Below, in pieces: positions 30,629 through 43,824 of a stretch of DNA of 64,000 nucleotides. Within the stretch, counting starts at the first letter, position 1. Every line of letters starts with the position of its first letter. Made by a program: the position numbers and the translations under genes. Under the pieces are notes generated by a model. It was not told the origin of the DNA and made no database searches. It saw only the letters and a program-made list of their open reading frames with translations. The DNA comes from Sphingomonas sp. TREG-RG-20F-R18-01 (lineage in GTDB: Bacteria; Pseudomonadota; Alphaproteobacteria; Sphingomonadales; Sphingomonadaceae), in NCBI RefSeq assembly GCF_022662475.1, contig NZ_JAKNQQ010000003.1, forward strand, positions 434,001 to 498,000, in the 5' to 3' direction.

Positions 30629-31981
30629 ATGGCCGACATCAAGAAGCTGTTGATCGCCAACCGCGGCGAGATCGCGCTCCGCATCCACCGCGCCTGCCAC
30701 GAAATGGGCATCCAGACGGTCGCGGTCCATTCGACCGCGGATGCGGACGCGATGCACGTGCGGCTCGCCGACCAGGCGATCTGCATCGGCCCGCCGTCGG
30801 CGACCGAAAGCTATCTCAACATCCCGAACATCATCTCGGCGGCCGAGATCTCGGGCGCGGATGCGATCCACCCGGGCTATGGCTTCCTGAGCGAAAACGC
30901 CAAGTTCGCCGAGATCGTCGAAGCGCACGACATCATCTTCGTCGGGCCAAAGCCCGAGCATATCCGCACGATGGGCGACAAGATCGAGGCCAAGCGCACC
31001 GCAGGCGCGCTCGGCCTTCCGCTGGTGCCCGGTTCAGCCGGGCCGATCAGCGATCTGGCGGAAGCCAAGGAGATCGCGGCGGCAGCTGGCTATCCCGTCA
31101 TCATCAAGGCGGCATCGGGCGGCGGTGGTCGCGGGATGAAGGTCTGCACCTCCGAGGATCAGCTCGAGACGCTGATGCAGCAGGCCGGCAGCGAGGCGAA
31201 GGCCGCGTTCGGCGATGCGACGGTCTATCTCGAAAAGTACCTCGGCAACCCGCGCCACATCGAATTCCAGGTGTTCGGCGACGGCGAGGGCAATGCGATT
31301 CACCTGGGCGAGCGCGACTGCTCGCTCCAGCGCCGCCACCAGAAAGTGCTCGAAGAGGCCCCCTCGCCCGTGCTCGGCGAAGAGGATCGCGCACGGATGG
31401 GCGGGATCTGCGCCAAGGCGATGGCCGACATGGGCTATCGCGGTGCGGGGACGATCGAATTCCTGTGGGAAAACGGGGAGTTCTATTTCATCGAAATGAA
31501 CACCCGGCTCCAGGTCGAGCATCCCGTGACCGAGGCGATCACCGGGCTTGATCTGGTGCGCGAACAGATCCGCATCGCCGAGGGCCACGGCCTGACGCTG
31601 CGGCAGGAAGACGTCCAGTTCCGCGGTCATGCGATCGAATGCCGGATCAACGCCGAGGACCCGCGCACCTTCGCGCCGTCGCCTGGGCTGATCAAGCAGT
31701 TCCACGCACCGGGGGGCATGAACGTCCGCGTCGATAGCGGGCTGTATGCGGGATACCGCGTGCCGCCTTATTACGATTCGATGATCGCCAAGCTGATCGT
31801 CTACGGCACGACGCGTGCGGGCGCGATCCGCCGGTTGCGGCGGGCGCTTGAGGAGTTCGTGATCGACGGGCCGACGACGACGATCCCTCTCCATCAGGCG
31901 CTGATCGAGGATCCCGAGTTCCAGGCGGGTGACTATACGATCAAGTGGCTCGAGGAATGGCTCGCGCGCGAGCCAACCTGA
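30629..31981 (+). CDS. accC: Acetyl-CoA carboxylase biotin carboxylase
   Basis: 450-aa ATP-grasp biotin carboxylase. The N-terminal domain begins [15 protein letters not shown], the glycine-rich ATP loop is [12 protein letters not shown], and catalytic segments include [28 protein letters not shown] and [13 protein letters not shown]. Length is standard. It carboxylates biotin on AccB. An inverted repeat begins 4 bp after its stop and may end the operon. Confidence 0.96.
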   Translation: MADIKKLLIANRGEIALRIHRACHEMGIQTVAVHSTADADAMHVRLADQAICIGPPSATESYLNIPNIISAAEISGADAIHPGYGFLSENAKFAEIVEAHDIIFVGPKPEHIRTMGDKIEAKRTAGALGLPLVPGSAGPISDLAEAKEIAAAAGYPVIIKAASGGGGRGMKVCTSEDQLETLMQQAGSEAKAAFGDATVYLEKYLGNPRHIEFQVFGDGEGNAIHLGERDCSLQRRHQKVLEEAPSPVLGEEDRARMGGICAKAMADMGYRGAGTIEFLWENGEFYFIEMNTRLQVEHPVTEAITGLDLVREQIRIAEGHGLTLRQEDVQFRGHAIECRINAEDPRTFAPSPGLIKQFHAPGGMNVRVDSGLYAGYRVPPYYDSMIAKLIVYGTTRAGAIRRLRRALEEFVIDGPTTTIPLHQALIEDPEFQAGDYTIKWLEEWLAREPT

Positions 31982-32290
31982 CCTGTTCTCCGGCGAAGGC
32001 CGGAGTCCAGGGTTACGGTCGCTGCGTTCTGTAATTCTGGATTCCCGCCTTCGCGGGAAAACATTGGCGATAGCGTCACCCGGCCTCGCGCCGAGGCCCA
32101 CCGTCGAGCGTCATCACCCTTTTGCGGAAGCGAACCGCGGTAGATCCGTGGCCAAGCCCGGGATCACGGCGCGAGGGTGCGACGGCGCATCCCCACACAC
32201 CCACGCACCAACGCTTGCCAGCGCAGAAGAAACCGGCAACCTTCCCCCGAAACCGCCCGCCCACAGGGCGGACAGGAAGGGGGGGAACGC
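31982..32290. other. 309-bp gap between accC and hydrolase
   Basis: It holds the repeat at 31985-32062, then about 230 bp with no recognised gene, and a GGAAGGGGGG purine run ending at 32285 that serves as ribosome binding site for the hydrolase. The open frame of the hydrolase continues back to 32177, but its upstream part has no family likeness. Confidence 0.5.
31985..32062. repeat. Dispersed two-hairpin inverted repeat after accC
   Basis: Left hairpin CTCCGGC-GAAG-GCCGGAG, right hairpin TTCCCGC-CTTC-GCGGGAA, both with perfect 7-bp stems. TCCAGGGTTAC follows the left and GTAATTCTGGA precedes the right. The arms differ in sequence although both stems are intact, which suggests selection for the fold or two related source repeats. 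Confidence 0.8.
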
Positions 32291-33244
32291 ATGGGCTGGC
32301 GCATTCTCGGCTATATCCTGCTCGCCCTGCTCGCGCTGCTGGTCATCGCGTTCCTTTATTTCCGCACCCCCGATACCGACCCCGTCGCCATGCGCGCCAA
32401 ATACGGTGCGGCGCCGTCGCAGTTCGTCGACCTCGGTAACGGCCTGACAGTCCATCTGCGCGACACCGGCCCGCGCGACGCCCCCGCGATGATCCTCGTT
32501 CACGGGTCGAACGCGTCGCTGCATACGTGGGAGCCATGGGCGCAGCGGCTGGGTACGCGCTTTCGCATCATCCGGATGGACCTGCCGGGCCACGGCCTGA
32601 CCGGCGCCAGCCCGACGCGCGATTACTCCACCGCCGCCTATGTCGACGTGGTCGACCGCATTCGTGCAAGGCTCGGCGTCGACCATGTCGTGCTGGCGGG
32701 CAATTCGATGGGCGGCGGGGTCGCGTGGGCCTATGCGCTCGCCCACCCCGATCATGTCCGCGCGCTGGTGCTGATCGACTCGGTTGGCCAGCCCGAACCG
32801 GGCAATGGCAAGCCGCCGCTCGCCTTTCGCATCGCGCGCCTGCCTGTGCTGCGCGAGATTGCCGCCGTCGTCACCCCGCGCAGCCTGATCGCCGGCAGCC
32901 TGCCCGGCGTGTTCCACGACCCGCGGCTGGCGGACGCCGCGATGATCGACCGCTATTGGGAATTGCTGCGCTATCCCGGCAATCGCCTGGCGACGATCGA
33001 TCGCTTTGCGGGTCCGCCGGTGGTTGCGACGGCCGCGCAGCTCCATCGCCTGACGATGCCGGTCCTCCTTCTGTGGGGCGCCGACGACACGCTGATCCCG
33101 GTCTCGTCCGCAACGTGGCTGCACGCGCACATCCCGGGAAGCCGCCTGATTGTCTATCCCCACACCGGCCATCTGGTTATGGAGGAAGCGGCCGACCGAA
33201 GTGCGAACGATGTCCTGCATTTCCTCTCGGCGCCAAGGGGATAG
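32291..33244 (+). CDS. Membrane-anchored alpha/beta hydrolase
   Basis: 317-aa alpha/beta-hydrolase-fold enzyme with an N-terminal membrane anchor (ILGYILLALLALLVIAFLYF). The oxyanion motif is LVHGSNAS, the nucleophile Ser is in LAGNSMGGGVAW, the acid is in LWGADDTLIP and the His is in PHTGHLV. The substrate is unknown. The ATG at 32291 follows a strong GGAAGGGGGG. Only 4 bp separate it from the MFS gene, so the two may act together on an imported compound. Confidence 0.82.
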   Translation: MGWRILGYILLALLALLVIAFLYFRTPDTDPVAMRAKYGAAPSQFVDLGNGLTVHLRDTGPRDAPAMILVHGSNASLHTWEPWAQRLGTRFRIIRMDLPGHGLTGASPTRDYSTAAYVDVVDRIRARLGVDHVVLAGNSMGGGVAWAYALAHPDHVRALVLIDSVGQPEPGNGKPPLAFRIARLPVLREIAAVVTPRSLIAGSLPGVFHDPRLADAAMIDRYWELLRYPGNRLATIDRFAGPPVVATAAQLHRLTMPVLLLWGADDTLIPVSSATWLHAHIPGSRLIVYPHTGHLVMEEAADRSANDVLHFLSAPRG

Positions 33245-33248
33245 CGAC

Positions 33249-34487
33249 ATGGCAGTGCTGGACGACCTGAAGACCCTCACGCCCTCCCAGCGCAGTGCGA
33301 TCTGGGCGAGCTATCTCGGCTGGACGCTCGATGCGTTCGATTTCTTCCTGATGGTCTTCATGGTCAGCGCGATCGCGCATGAGTTCGGCACCGACGTGAA
33401 GACCGTGACCGAGGCGATCTTCTTTACCCTCGTTGCGCGGCCGTTCGGCGCGTTTTTCTTCGGGCTGCTCGCGGACCGGTTCGGGCGGCGACCGGTGCTG
33501 ATGATCGTCATCCTGCTGTTTTCCGTCTTCTCGATCGCGTCCGGCTTCGCACCGTCGCTGTTCGCGCTGTTCGTCATCCGCGCGGCATTCGGCTTCGCGA
33601 TGGGCGGCGAATGGGGCATCGGCGCAAGCCTCGTGATGGAATCGATCCCGCCCAAGCTGCGAGGCCCCGTCTCGGGGCTGCTCCAGTCGGGCTATCCGTC
33701 GGGCTATTTCATCGCCAGCCTCGTCTATTTCCTGCTGTTCGACCTGATCGGGTGGCGCGGCATGTTCATGGTCGGCGTCGCGCCGGCGATCCTCGTCTTC
33801 CTCATCCGGATGCACGTCGAGGAAAGCCCGGTGTTCGCGGAACGCGCCAAGAAGGCGCGCAGCAACCCCTTCGCCGAGCTCGCCCGGCATTGGAAAATGG
33901 CGCTCTATCTCGTTGTGTTGATGACCGCTTTCAACTTTCTCAGCCATGGCACGCAGGATCTCTACCCGACCTTCCTGCGCGAGCAGCACAAGTTCGACAC
34001 GCATACGATCGGACTGCTCGCCGCGGTGATGAACATCGGCGCGATCATCGGCGGGATCGGGTTCGGGATCTGGTCGGAACGGATCGGGCGCAAGCGCGCG
34101 ATCATCGTCGCCGCGGTACTGGCGCTACCGGTCATCCCCTTGTGGGCGTTCACGGCGACGCCACTGTTGCTCGGGCTCGGCGCGTTCCTTATGCAGATCG
34201 CGGTGCAGGGCGCTTGGGGCGTCGTGCCGGTCCACCTCAACGAACTGTCGCCCGCCGCGGTGCGCTGCATGTTCCCGGGGTTCGCCTATCAACTCGGCAA
34301 CCTCATCGCCTCGCGCAACGGCCCGCTCCAGGCGGGGATCGCACAGGCGAACCACGGCAATTACGGGCTGGCGATGGCGCTGGTCGCAGGGGTCACGGTC
34401 GTCGTGCTGATCGGCTGGACCGCCTTCGGTCCGGAGCGCCGCGATGTCGATTTCGTCGCGGAGGCGAAGTCCGAGGCGCTCGCGTGA
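33249..34487 (+). CDS. MFS carboxylate/sialate-type transporter
   Basis: 412-aa, 12-segment major facilitator. The first helix WTLDAFDFFLMVFMVSAIA and the loop ADRFGRRPVLM match the sialate/lactate:H+ symporter group. The second signature is GIWSERIGRKRAIIV. The substrate is probably a small carboxylate, inferred from the family only. The ATG at 33249 is 4 bp after the hydrolase stop; upstream in-frame codons lie inside that gene. Confidence 0.8.
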   Translation: MAVLDDLKTLTPSQRSAIWASYLGWTLDAFDFFLMVFMVSAIAHEFGTDVKTVTEAIFFTLVARPFGAFFFGLLADRFGRRPVLMIVILLFSVFSIASGFAPSLFALFVIRAAFGFAMGGEWGIGASLVMESIPPKLRGPVSGLLQSGYPSGYFIASLVYFLLFDLIGWRGMFMVGVAPAILVFLIRMHVEESPVFAERAKKARSNPFAELARHWKMALYLVVLMTAFNFLSHGTQDLYPTFLREQHKFDTHTIGLLAAVMNIGAIIGGIGFGIWSERIGRKRAIIVAAVLALPVIPLWAFTATPLLLGLGAFLMQIAVQGAWGVVPVHLNELSPAAVRCMFPGFAYQLGNLIASRNGPLQAGIAQANHGNYGLAMALVAGVTVVVLIGWTAFGPERRDVDFVAEAKSEALA

Positions 34488-34534
34488 CACATCCGGGGTG
34501 ACGCGACCGGATCGGGCCGCTAAAGCCCCGGAGC

Positions 34535-36775
<2,241 letters not shown>

Positions 36776-36807
36776 GGGGGGGGCGCATCCCGGCCCTCCA
36801 CCCCGCC

Positions 36808-36914
36808 TACTTCCCCGGCGAAGGCCGGGGCCCAGAAGGGATGGTCGAGGTAACGAAGCGCATCCGGCAGCAACGCCTGCGTCACTCTTGGGCCCCGGCC
36901 TTCGCCGGGGAAGT
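36808..36914. repeat. Dispersed two-hairpin repeat, first of a tandem pair
   Basis: Left hairpin CCCCGGC-GAAG-GCCGGGG and inverted right hairpin with CTTC loop, followed by AAGT. The interior between arms shares long segments (GGCAGCAACGCCTG and GAGGTAACG-like) with the second copy, so the whole unit, not only the arms, has been duplicated. Confidence 0.85.
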
Positions 36915-36961
36915 CGACGGTGGTGGAGGTGGCGCGCTATTTCCGGCCCATGCACCCTGCC

Positions 36962-37069
36962 TACTTCCCCGGCGAAGGCCGGGGCCCAGTAGCGAAGGTC
37001 AAGGTAACGGAGTGCAGGCGGCAGCAACGCCTGTGTGGCTACTGGCCCCCGGCCTTCGCCGGGGAAGTG
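36962..37069. repeat. Dispersed two-hairpin repeat, second of a tandem pair
   Basis: Same plan as the copy 47 bp upstream, with arms CTACTTCCCCGGCGAAGG... and its complement. The interior matches the first copy with scattered substitutions (CGGCAGCAACGCCTGTGT against CGGCAGCAACGCCTGCGT). Confidence 0.85.
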
Positions 37070-37108
37070 AAAGGTGGTGGAAGCGCCTGAAAGAGGGTCC
37101 AGCCCCCC

Positions 37109-37387
37109 TTACTCGACGTCCTTCCACGCCCCCCAGAAATCCAGCATCTTCGGCGTCAGCCAGCCGTACGTGAAGTTCAGCATATAAAGCCCCCACAACA
37201 CGGTCGCCACGATCGTGACGCGCAAGGCAATCCGCCCCGCGCGAAACTCATGCGGCGCGCTGTCGGCCTGGCCCGGCACGCGCTCTACGCCTGCCTCGTC
37301 CGCCGTCTTGACCCCGAACGGCAGGACGAAGAACACCGAAAACGCCCAGAACAGGAAGTAGATCGCCAGCGCCGAAGTCCACCGCAT
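37109..37387 (-). CDS. DUF1467 family membrane protein
   Basis: 92-aa protein with two membrane segments, LAIYFLFWAFSVFFVLPFGV near the N-terminus and IVATVLWGLYMLNFTY near the C-terminus, separated by a charged loop. The PFGV motif and size match DUF1467, a family of unknown function widespread in alphaproteobacteria and often found after the RNase J gene, as here (31-bp gap). No catalytic residues are evident. Confidence 0.82.
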   Translation of the reverse strand: MRWTSALAIYFLFWAFSVFFVLPFGVKTADEAGVERVPGQADSAPHEFRAGRIALRVTIVATVLWGLYMLNFTYGWLTPKMLDFWGAWKDVE

Positions 37388-37418
37388 GTCGTTCTCCTTC
37401 CCATCCCAGCGCCTGAAG

Positions 37419-39056
37419 TCAGGCCTCGATCAACAACACATCGACGATCGGCTTCTTGCCGGTCCAGCGCGTCGCGACCTTGCGGGTCGCCAGACGGATC
37501 TGCTCGCGCATCTTGTCGCGGTCACGCCCGCCCTGCTTGACCGCCGCGATCACCGCGCCAATCGTCTCGTCGAGGAACGGCTCGCGGTCTTCCTCGACCG
37601 GAATGCCCTGGATACGGACCTGCGGCTGGCCGATCATCCCGCGCTGCCCGACCGCAACCGCGACCGAAATCTGCCCGAACAGGCCGAGCTTGCGGCGCTC
37701 GTTGATCGTCGAGCCATCGCCCGGCAGGATCACGTCGCCATCGAGCACGAGACGACCCACAGCGGCATTGCCGATCTTGGTCGGGTTGCCCGGCGCGAGG
37801 CGGATGATGTCGCCGTTGGTCTGCACCACCGCGCGCGGGACACCCTCGGACAAGGCAAAGCGCGCCTGCTCCATCAGATGGCGCATTTCGCCATGCACCG
37901 GCATCAGCACCTCGGGCTTCATCCACTTGTACATCTGGAGCAGCTCGGGGCGACCCGGATGGCCCGACACGTGCACATGCGCCTGACGGTCGGTGATCAT
38001 GATCACGCCCTTGGCCGCGAGCTGGTTCTGAATCCGCCCGATCGCGACTTCATTGCCCGGGATCTGCTTCGACGAGAAGACCACCGTATCGCCCTGATCG
38101 AGCGAGATCGGATGCTGGCCGTTCGCCACACGCGCGAGCGCCGCGCGGTCCTCGCCCTGCCCGCCGGTCGCGATGACCAGCACCTTGTCGCGCGGCAGAC
38201 GCATCGCGGCTTCGGCATCGATCGTGTCCGGGAAGTCCTTCAGATACCCCGTCGCACGCGCGACCTTGAGGATGCGGTCGAGCGACCGCCCCTGGACCGA
38301 CAATTTCCGCCCGGTCTCGATCGCGACCTTGCCCAGCGTATGCAGACGCGCCGCGTTGGATGCGAACGACGTCACCAGCACACGACCCTTGGCCTTGCCG
38401 ATCACGTCCATCAGGCCCGCCAGCACGTCGCTCTCGGAGCCCGACGCGTCGTTGTTGAACACGTTGGTCGAATCGCACACCAGCGCGAGCACGCCGTCCT
38501 TGCCGATCGCCGCGAGCTGGTCGGGGGTGGCGGGGCTGCCGATGACCGGCCGCGCATCGAGCTTCCAGTCACCGGTGTGGAAGATACGGCCGTACGGCGT
38601 ATCGATCAGCAGTGCGCTCGCTTCTGGGATCGAATGCGACATCGGCACGAAGGTGATGCCGAACGGCCCGAGGTCGAACGGCGCGTCGGGCTGGATCACG
38701 CGGAGCTTGACGCGGCTGGCGTTGCCTTCTTCCTCGAGCTTGCCGCGGATCAGGCCGGCGGTAAACGGCGTCGCATACAGCGGCACGCCGAGGTCCTCGG
38801 CGAGATAGGGCAGCGCGCCGATATGATCTTCATGACCATGCGTCAGCACGATCCCGATCAGATCGTCGAGGCGTTCCTCGATGAATTGCAGGTCGGGCAG
38901 GATCACGTCGATGCCCGGATATTGCGGATCGGCGAAGGTGATGCCGCAATCGACCATCAGCCACTTGCCGTTGCAGCCGTACAGATTGACGTTCATGCCA
39001 ATCTCGCCCGACCCACCGAGGGCCAGGAACAAGAGTTCTTTCTTTGGGGTAGTCAC
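37419..39056 (-). CDS. rnj: Ribonuclease J
   Basis: 545-aa metallo-beta-lactamase/beta-CASP ribonuclease with 5'-exo and endo activities in RNA decay. The zinc motif is THGHEDHIGALPY, followed by HTGDWKLD, the beta-CASP motifs TSFASN and HVSGHPGR, and MPVHGE. The start is the GTG at 39056 (VTTPKKELLFLALGG). It follows coaX after 133 bp that contain a hairpin with a T-rich tail on the coding strand. Confidence 0.94.
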   Translation of the reverse strand: MTTPKKELLFLALGGSGEIGMNVNLYGCNGKWLMVDCGITFADPQYPGIDVILPDLQFIEERLDDLIGIVLTHGHEDHIGALPYLAEDLGVPLYATPFTAGLIRGKLEEEGNASRVKLRVIQPDAPFDLGPFGITFVPMSHSIPEASALLIDTPYGRIFHTGDWKLDARPVIGSPATPDQLAAIGKDGVLALVCDSTNVFNNDASGSESDVLAGLMDVIGKAKGRVLVTSFASNAARLHTLGKVAIETGRKLSVQGRSLDRILKVARATGYLKDFPDTIDAEAAMRLPRDKVLVIATGGQGEDRAALARVANGQHPISLDQGDTVVFSSKQIPGNEVAIGRIQNQLAAKGVIMITDRQAHVHVSGHPGRPELLQMYKWMKPEVLMPVHGEMRHLMEQARFALSEGVPRAVVQTNGDIIRLAPGNPTKIGNAAVGRLVLDGDVILPGDGSTINERRKLGLFGQISVAVAVGQRGMIGQPQVRIQGIPVEEDREPFLDETIGAVIAAVKQGGRDRDKMREQIRLATRKVATRWTGKKPIVDVLLIEA

Positions 39057-39074
39057 TAAGTCTTTGTTCTTTCA

Positions 39075-39103
39075 AATAAACGCCGCCAGCTTTGCCAGCG
39101 GCG
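39075..39103 (-). terminator. Hairpin with T-rich tail between coaX and rnj
   Basis: On the leftward strand a CGCCGC...GCGGCG stem (39081-39103, with two internal mismatches and a short inner stem) is followed by TTTATT. It lies 20-50 bp before the rnj GTG, after coaX. It could partly terminate the nuo-birA-coaX transcript or attenuate rnj. The stem is short, so this is tentative. Confidence 0.4.
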
Positions 39104-39189
39104 CAGGGAGGGTGCGCTGGTGAGGCGCGATGAATATCGTAGAGATCGGGGAAGCGGGGCACCGGGGTCGGCGCACGCACGCATGGACT

Positions 39190-39972
39190 CTAGGCCTGCA
39201 TATGGGCGCGTTCCCACAAAATCGCCAGCCCCTGAATGGTGAGATCGGGTTCGATCGCGTCGAAAGCGTCGGTATGCTGCTCGAACAGCACCGCCAGCCC
39301 GCCGGTCGCGACGACCGTGCACGGGCGACCGACTTCCGCCTTCATCCGCGCGACCAGCCCCTCGATCATCGCGACATAGCCCCAGTAGATGCCGATGTGC
39401 ATTTGCGTGACCGTATCGCGCCCGATGACACTGGTGTCGCTGGGCGCCTCGATCGCGATCCGCGGCAGCTTGGCGGCGGCGGTGACGAGCGCGTCGAGCG
39501 ACAGGTTGATGCCGGGCGCGATGATCCCGCCCTTATACGCCCCGGTATAATCCACGACGTCGAACGTCGCGGCGGTGCCGAAGTCGATCACGATCAGGTC
39601 GCCCGAATGCCGCGCATGTGCCGCGATCATCGTGACGGCGCGGTCCGCACCGACGCTCTTGGGCTCGAGCACGTCGAGGTGCATGCCCCATTCGACCGGG
39701 GCCTGGCCGGCGATCAAAGGCTCGCTGTCGAAATATTTGCGCGCGAGCGTCTGGAGGTTGTGGAGTGCGCGCGGGACGACGGTCGCGATGATGACACCCG
39801 TCACCTGCTTGCGGTCATAGCCTTCGAGATTGAGCAACTGGCTGAGCCACACCGCATATTCGTCCGCCGTACGGCGCGGATCGGTGGCGATGCGCCAGCG
39901 TGCCTTGATCGTGGTGCCTTCGAGCAAGGCGAAGACGATGTTGGTGTTCCCGGCGTCGATGGCGAGCAGCAT
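39190..39972 (-). CDS. coaX: Type III pantothenate kinase
   Basis: 260-aa ASKHA-fold kinase for the first step of coenzyme A synthesis. Motifs are [15 protein letters not shown] (phosphate), [28 protein letters not shown] and [10 protein letters not shown]. Length is normal. It starts 17 bp after birA in the order nuoN-birA-coaX-rnj, a conserved alphaproteobacterial arrangement. Confidence 0.94.
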   Translation of the reverse strand: MLLAIDAGNTNIVFALLEGTTIKARWRIATDPRRTADEYAVWLSQLLNLEGYDRKQVTGVIIATVVPRALHNLQTLARKYFDSEPLIAGQAPVEWGMHLDVLEPKSVGADRAVTMIAAHARHSGDLIVIDFGTAATFDVVDYTGAYKGGIIAPGINLSLDALVTAAAKLPRIAIEAPSDTSVIGRDTVTQMHIGIYWGYVAMIEGLVARMKAEVGRPCTVVATGGLAVLFEQHTDAFDAIEPDLTIQGLAILWERAHMQA

Positions 39973-39989
39973 GGCTGGAAAGAAGCCCT

Positions 39990-40843
39990 TCAGAGGAGGA
40001 ACACGTCGCCCGCGTGAATGACACGCGCGGTGCCATCCGCCAAGCGCAGGATGAGCGCGCCGTCACTGTCGAGCCCGTTGAACAGGCCATCGGTCGCACT
40101 GCCATCAGGCAGCCGCGCGGTCAGCGCGGTGCCGATCGGGTGCGCGCGCTCCAGCCAGCGGGTGCGGACGGGAGCGAGGCCCTGCCCGCGCCAGATGCTC
40201 AGCCAGCGGGCGAAGGTGTCGGCGAGCGTTTCGGCGAAGTCCGCCGGATCGGGGGTTGCGCCGTGGGCAGCGAGGCTGGTGGCGCGGCGGTCGGTGTCGG
40301 TGGGGTAGTGTGCGAGGTTGACGCCGATCCCGACGACGATCGCATCACCGGTGCGTTCGAGCAGGATGCCGGAAATTTTAGCGCCATCGATGAGGAGGTC
40401 GTTGGGCCATTTCAGGACCACGCCTTCCCTATTGCCGCTTCCGCTTCCCCTCTCGCTTCCGCTTCCCCGGCGAAGGCCGGGGCCCAAGAGCGGAACGTTG
40501 GAAGATCGATCGCTTCGGTCCGTTACCTCGGCCTGCGCGACTGGGCCCCGGCCTTCGCCGGGGAAGGGTACAGGTGATGGAAGATAGGCCCGGACCACCT
40601 CTTCCAGCGCAACCGCAGCCACCAGCGCAAGCGTAGCAGCAGCAGGATCCCCGCCCCGCACCCGCACAACGCTAGACCCGTAGAAATTCCCGACTGGCGA
40701 AACCCAGAGCCGCCCCTGCCGCCCGCGCCCGCCAGTTTGCCGCTCGGCGCGCAGCCAGATCCCCTCGGGGATCTCGCTGCGCGCCAGCGCGAGCATGTCG
40801 GCATTGGTAGACCCCGTCTCCGCGACGGTACGAACCCGCTCGC

Positions 40844-40847
<4 letters not shown>
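39990..40847 (-). CDS. birA: Biotin-[acetyl-CoA-carboxylase] ligase with repeat-derived insertion
   Basis: About 285-aa biotin protein ligase without the N-terminal DNA-binding domain, so it is a ligase only. It shows [12 protein letters not shown], the biotin-binding [14 protein letters not shown] and [11 protein letters not shown]. The first in-frame ATG (40796) would lose the conserved ETGSTN motif. A CTG at 40847 overlaps the nuoN stop as CTGA and has GAAGG 7 nt upstream, so I take it as the start. Between VVRAYL and VVLKWPND lies an extra stretch of about 50 residues (PFPGEGRGP ... [12 protein letters not shown]) encoded by a dispersed palindromic element. Confidence 0.85.
40436..40468. 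repeat. 15-bp direct repeat beside the birA insertion
   Basis: CGCTTCCGCTTCCCC occurs at 40436-40450 and again at 40454-40468, the second copy running into the palindromic element. It encodes the [12 protein letters not shown] stretch of BirA. It may be a duplication made on insertion or replication slippage next to the hairpin. Confidence 0.75.
40461..40568 (-). repeat. Dispersed palindromic element inside birA, reading frame kept
   Basis: Arms at 40461-40488 and 40540-40568 carry the hairpins CCCCGGC-GAAG-GCCGGGG and its CTTC-loop counterpart. In the birA frame they read [10 protein letters not shown] and [10 protein letters not shown], the same frame as in fmt. The spacer between arms contributes [15 protein letters not shown]. 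There is no stop and no frameshift. Confidence 0.88.
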
Positions 40848-42294
<1,447 letters not shown>

Positions 42295-42298
<4 letters not shown>

Positions 42299-43824
42299 GG
42301 CCGTGCCTCCGCATGCGTCGCGGGCAGTGCCATGGCCTTGCCCGCGGTCGGGAGCGAGTCACCCGCCGGGGTCGCGCGCGAAATGCGTGCTTCCAGCGTT
42401 GCGACATCCTTGCGCATCGGCGCGAGGAAGCTCTCGGGATACACGCCCATCCACAGCGCTACCGCTGCAATTGGGGCCAACAGCGCAATTTCACGCAGCG
42501 AAAGGTCGGGCATTGCGCGCACATCGTCCTTGGTCAGATCGCCGAATACGACACGGCGGTACAAGTAGAGCATATAGGCAGCCCCGAGGATGATCCCGGT
42601 GGTGCAGAGCAGCGTGATGACGGTCGAGACGCGGTACGTCCCTGCCAGGCTGAGGAATTCGCCGACGAACCCGCTCGTGCCCGGAAGCCCGATCGATGCC
42701 ATCGTGAAGAACAGGAACAGCAAGGCGTAGCGCGGCATGTTGATCGCCAGACCACCGTAACGCGAGATTTCGCGGGTATGGAGTCGATCGTAGATCACGC
42801 CGACGCACAGGAACAACGCTGCCGAGACGAGGCCATGCGACAGCATGACGATCATCGCGCCCTCGATCCCCTGCCGGTTGAACGCGAACAGGCCAATCGT
42901 CACGATCGCCATATGCGCGACCGAGGAATAAGCGATCAGCTTCTTCATGTCCGACTGCACGAGCGCCACGAGCGAGGTGTAGATCACTGCGATCGCCGAC
43001 AGACCGAGCACCAGCCACGTCAGCTGCGCCGACGCTTCAGGAAACATCGGCAGCGAGAAACGCAGGAAACCGTATCCGCCAAGCTTGAGCAGAACACCCG
43101 CAAGGATCACCGAGCCAGCGGTCGGGGCCTGGACGTGCGCGTCGGGAAGCCAGGTGTGGAACGGCCACATCGGCATCTTGACTGCGAACGACGCGAAGAA
43201 CGCCAGCCACAGGAGGGTCTGCGCCTTCACCGGAAAGTCGGTCCGCAGCAGCGTCGGAATGTCGCTCGTCCCTGCGAAATTCGCCATCCACAGCATCGCC
43301 ACCAGCATCAGCACCGAGCCGAGCAGCGTGTAGAGGAAGAATTTGTACGAGGCATAGATGCGGTTCACGCCACCCCAGATGCCAATGATCAGATACATCG
43401 GGATCAGGCCGGCTTCGAAGAAGATGTAGAACAGGAACAGGTCCTGTGCCGCGAAGGTGCCGATCATCAGCACTTCGGTGAACAGGAACGCCGCCATATA
43501 TTCCTGGACGCGGTTGGTCACCGCGACCCAGCTCGCCCCGATGCACACCGGCATCAGGAACACGCTGAGCATCACCAGCAGCAATGCGAAGCCATCGAGG
43601 CCGAGCTTCCAGCTGAAGATGCCGAGGTTGCCGGCGTCCTCGACGAACTGCCACTGCGCCCCGCCGATATCGTAGCTGGTCCACAGACCGATCCCGAGGA
43701 CGAGATCGATTAGCGTCGCGATCAGCGCGATCCAGCGTGCGCCTTGCGCGGAGGAGAAGAGACAGGCCACGGCCGCGATCGCAGGGATCGCGAGCATGAT
43801 CGAAAGGATGGGAATGCCGCTCAC
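42295..43824 (-). CDS. nuoM: NADH-quinone oxidoreductase subunit M
   Basis: 509-aa antiporter-like membrane subunit. It has [16 protein letters not shown] with the conserved Glu, the loop [19 protein letters not shown] and the discontinuous helix region [12 protein letters not shown]. The start is a GTG overlapping the nuoL stop as GTGA. Length is normal. Confidence 0.96.

Larger units (their letters stand above)
36776..37108. other. 333-bp gap between purL and DUF1467 gene
   Basis: The gap separates two convergent genes and is largely filled by two tandem copies of the CCCCGGC-GAAG-GCCGGGG element (36808-36914 and 36962-37069). No ORF with a ribosome binding site is seen. Confidence 0.6.

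Noticed and set aside
36808..37069. Possible CRISPR array because of regularly repeated segments
   Set aside because: The units are inverted hairpins with similar interiors, not short direct repeats with unique spacers, and no cas genes are near.
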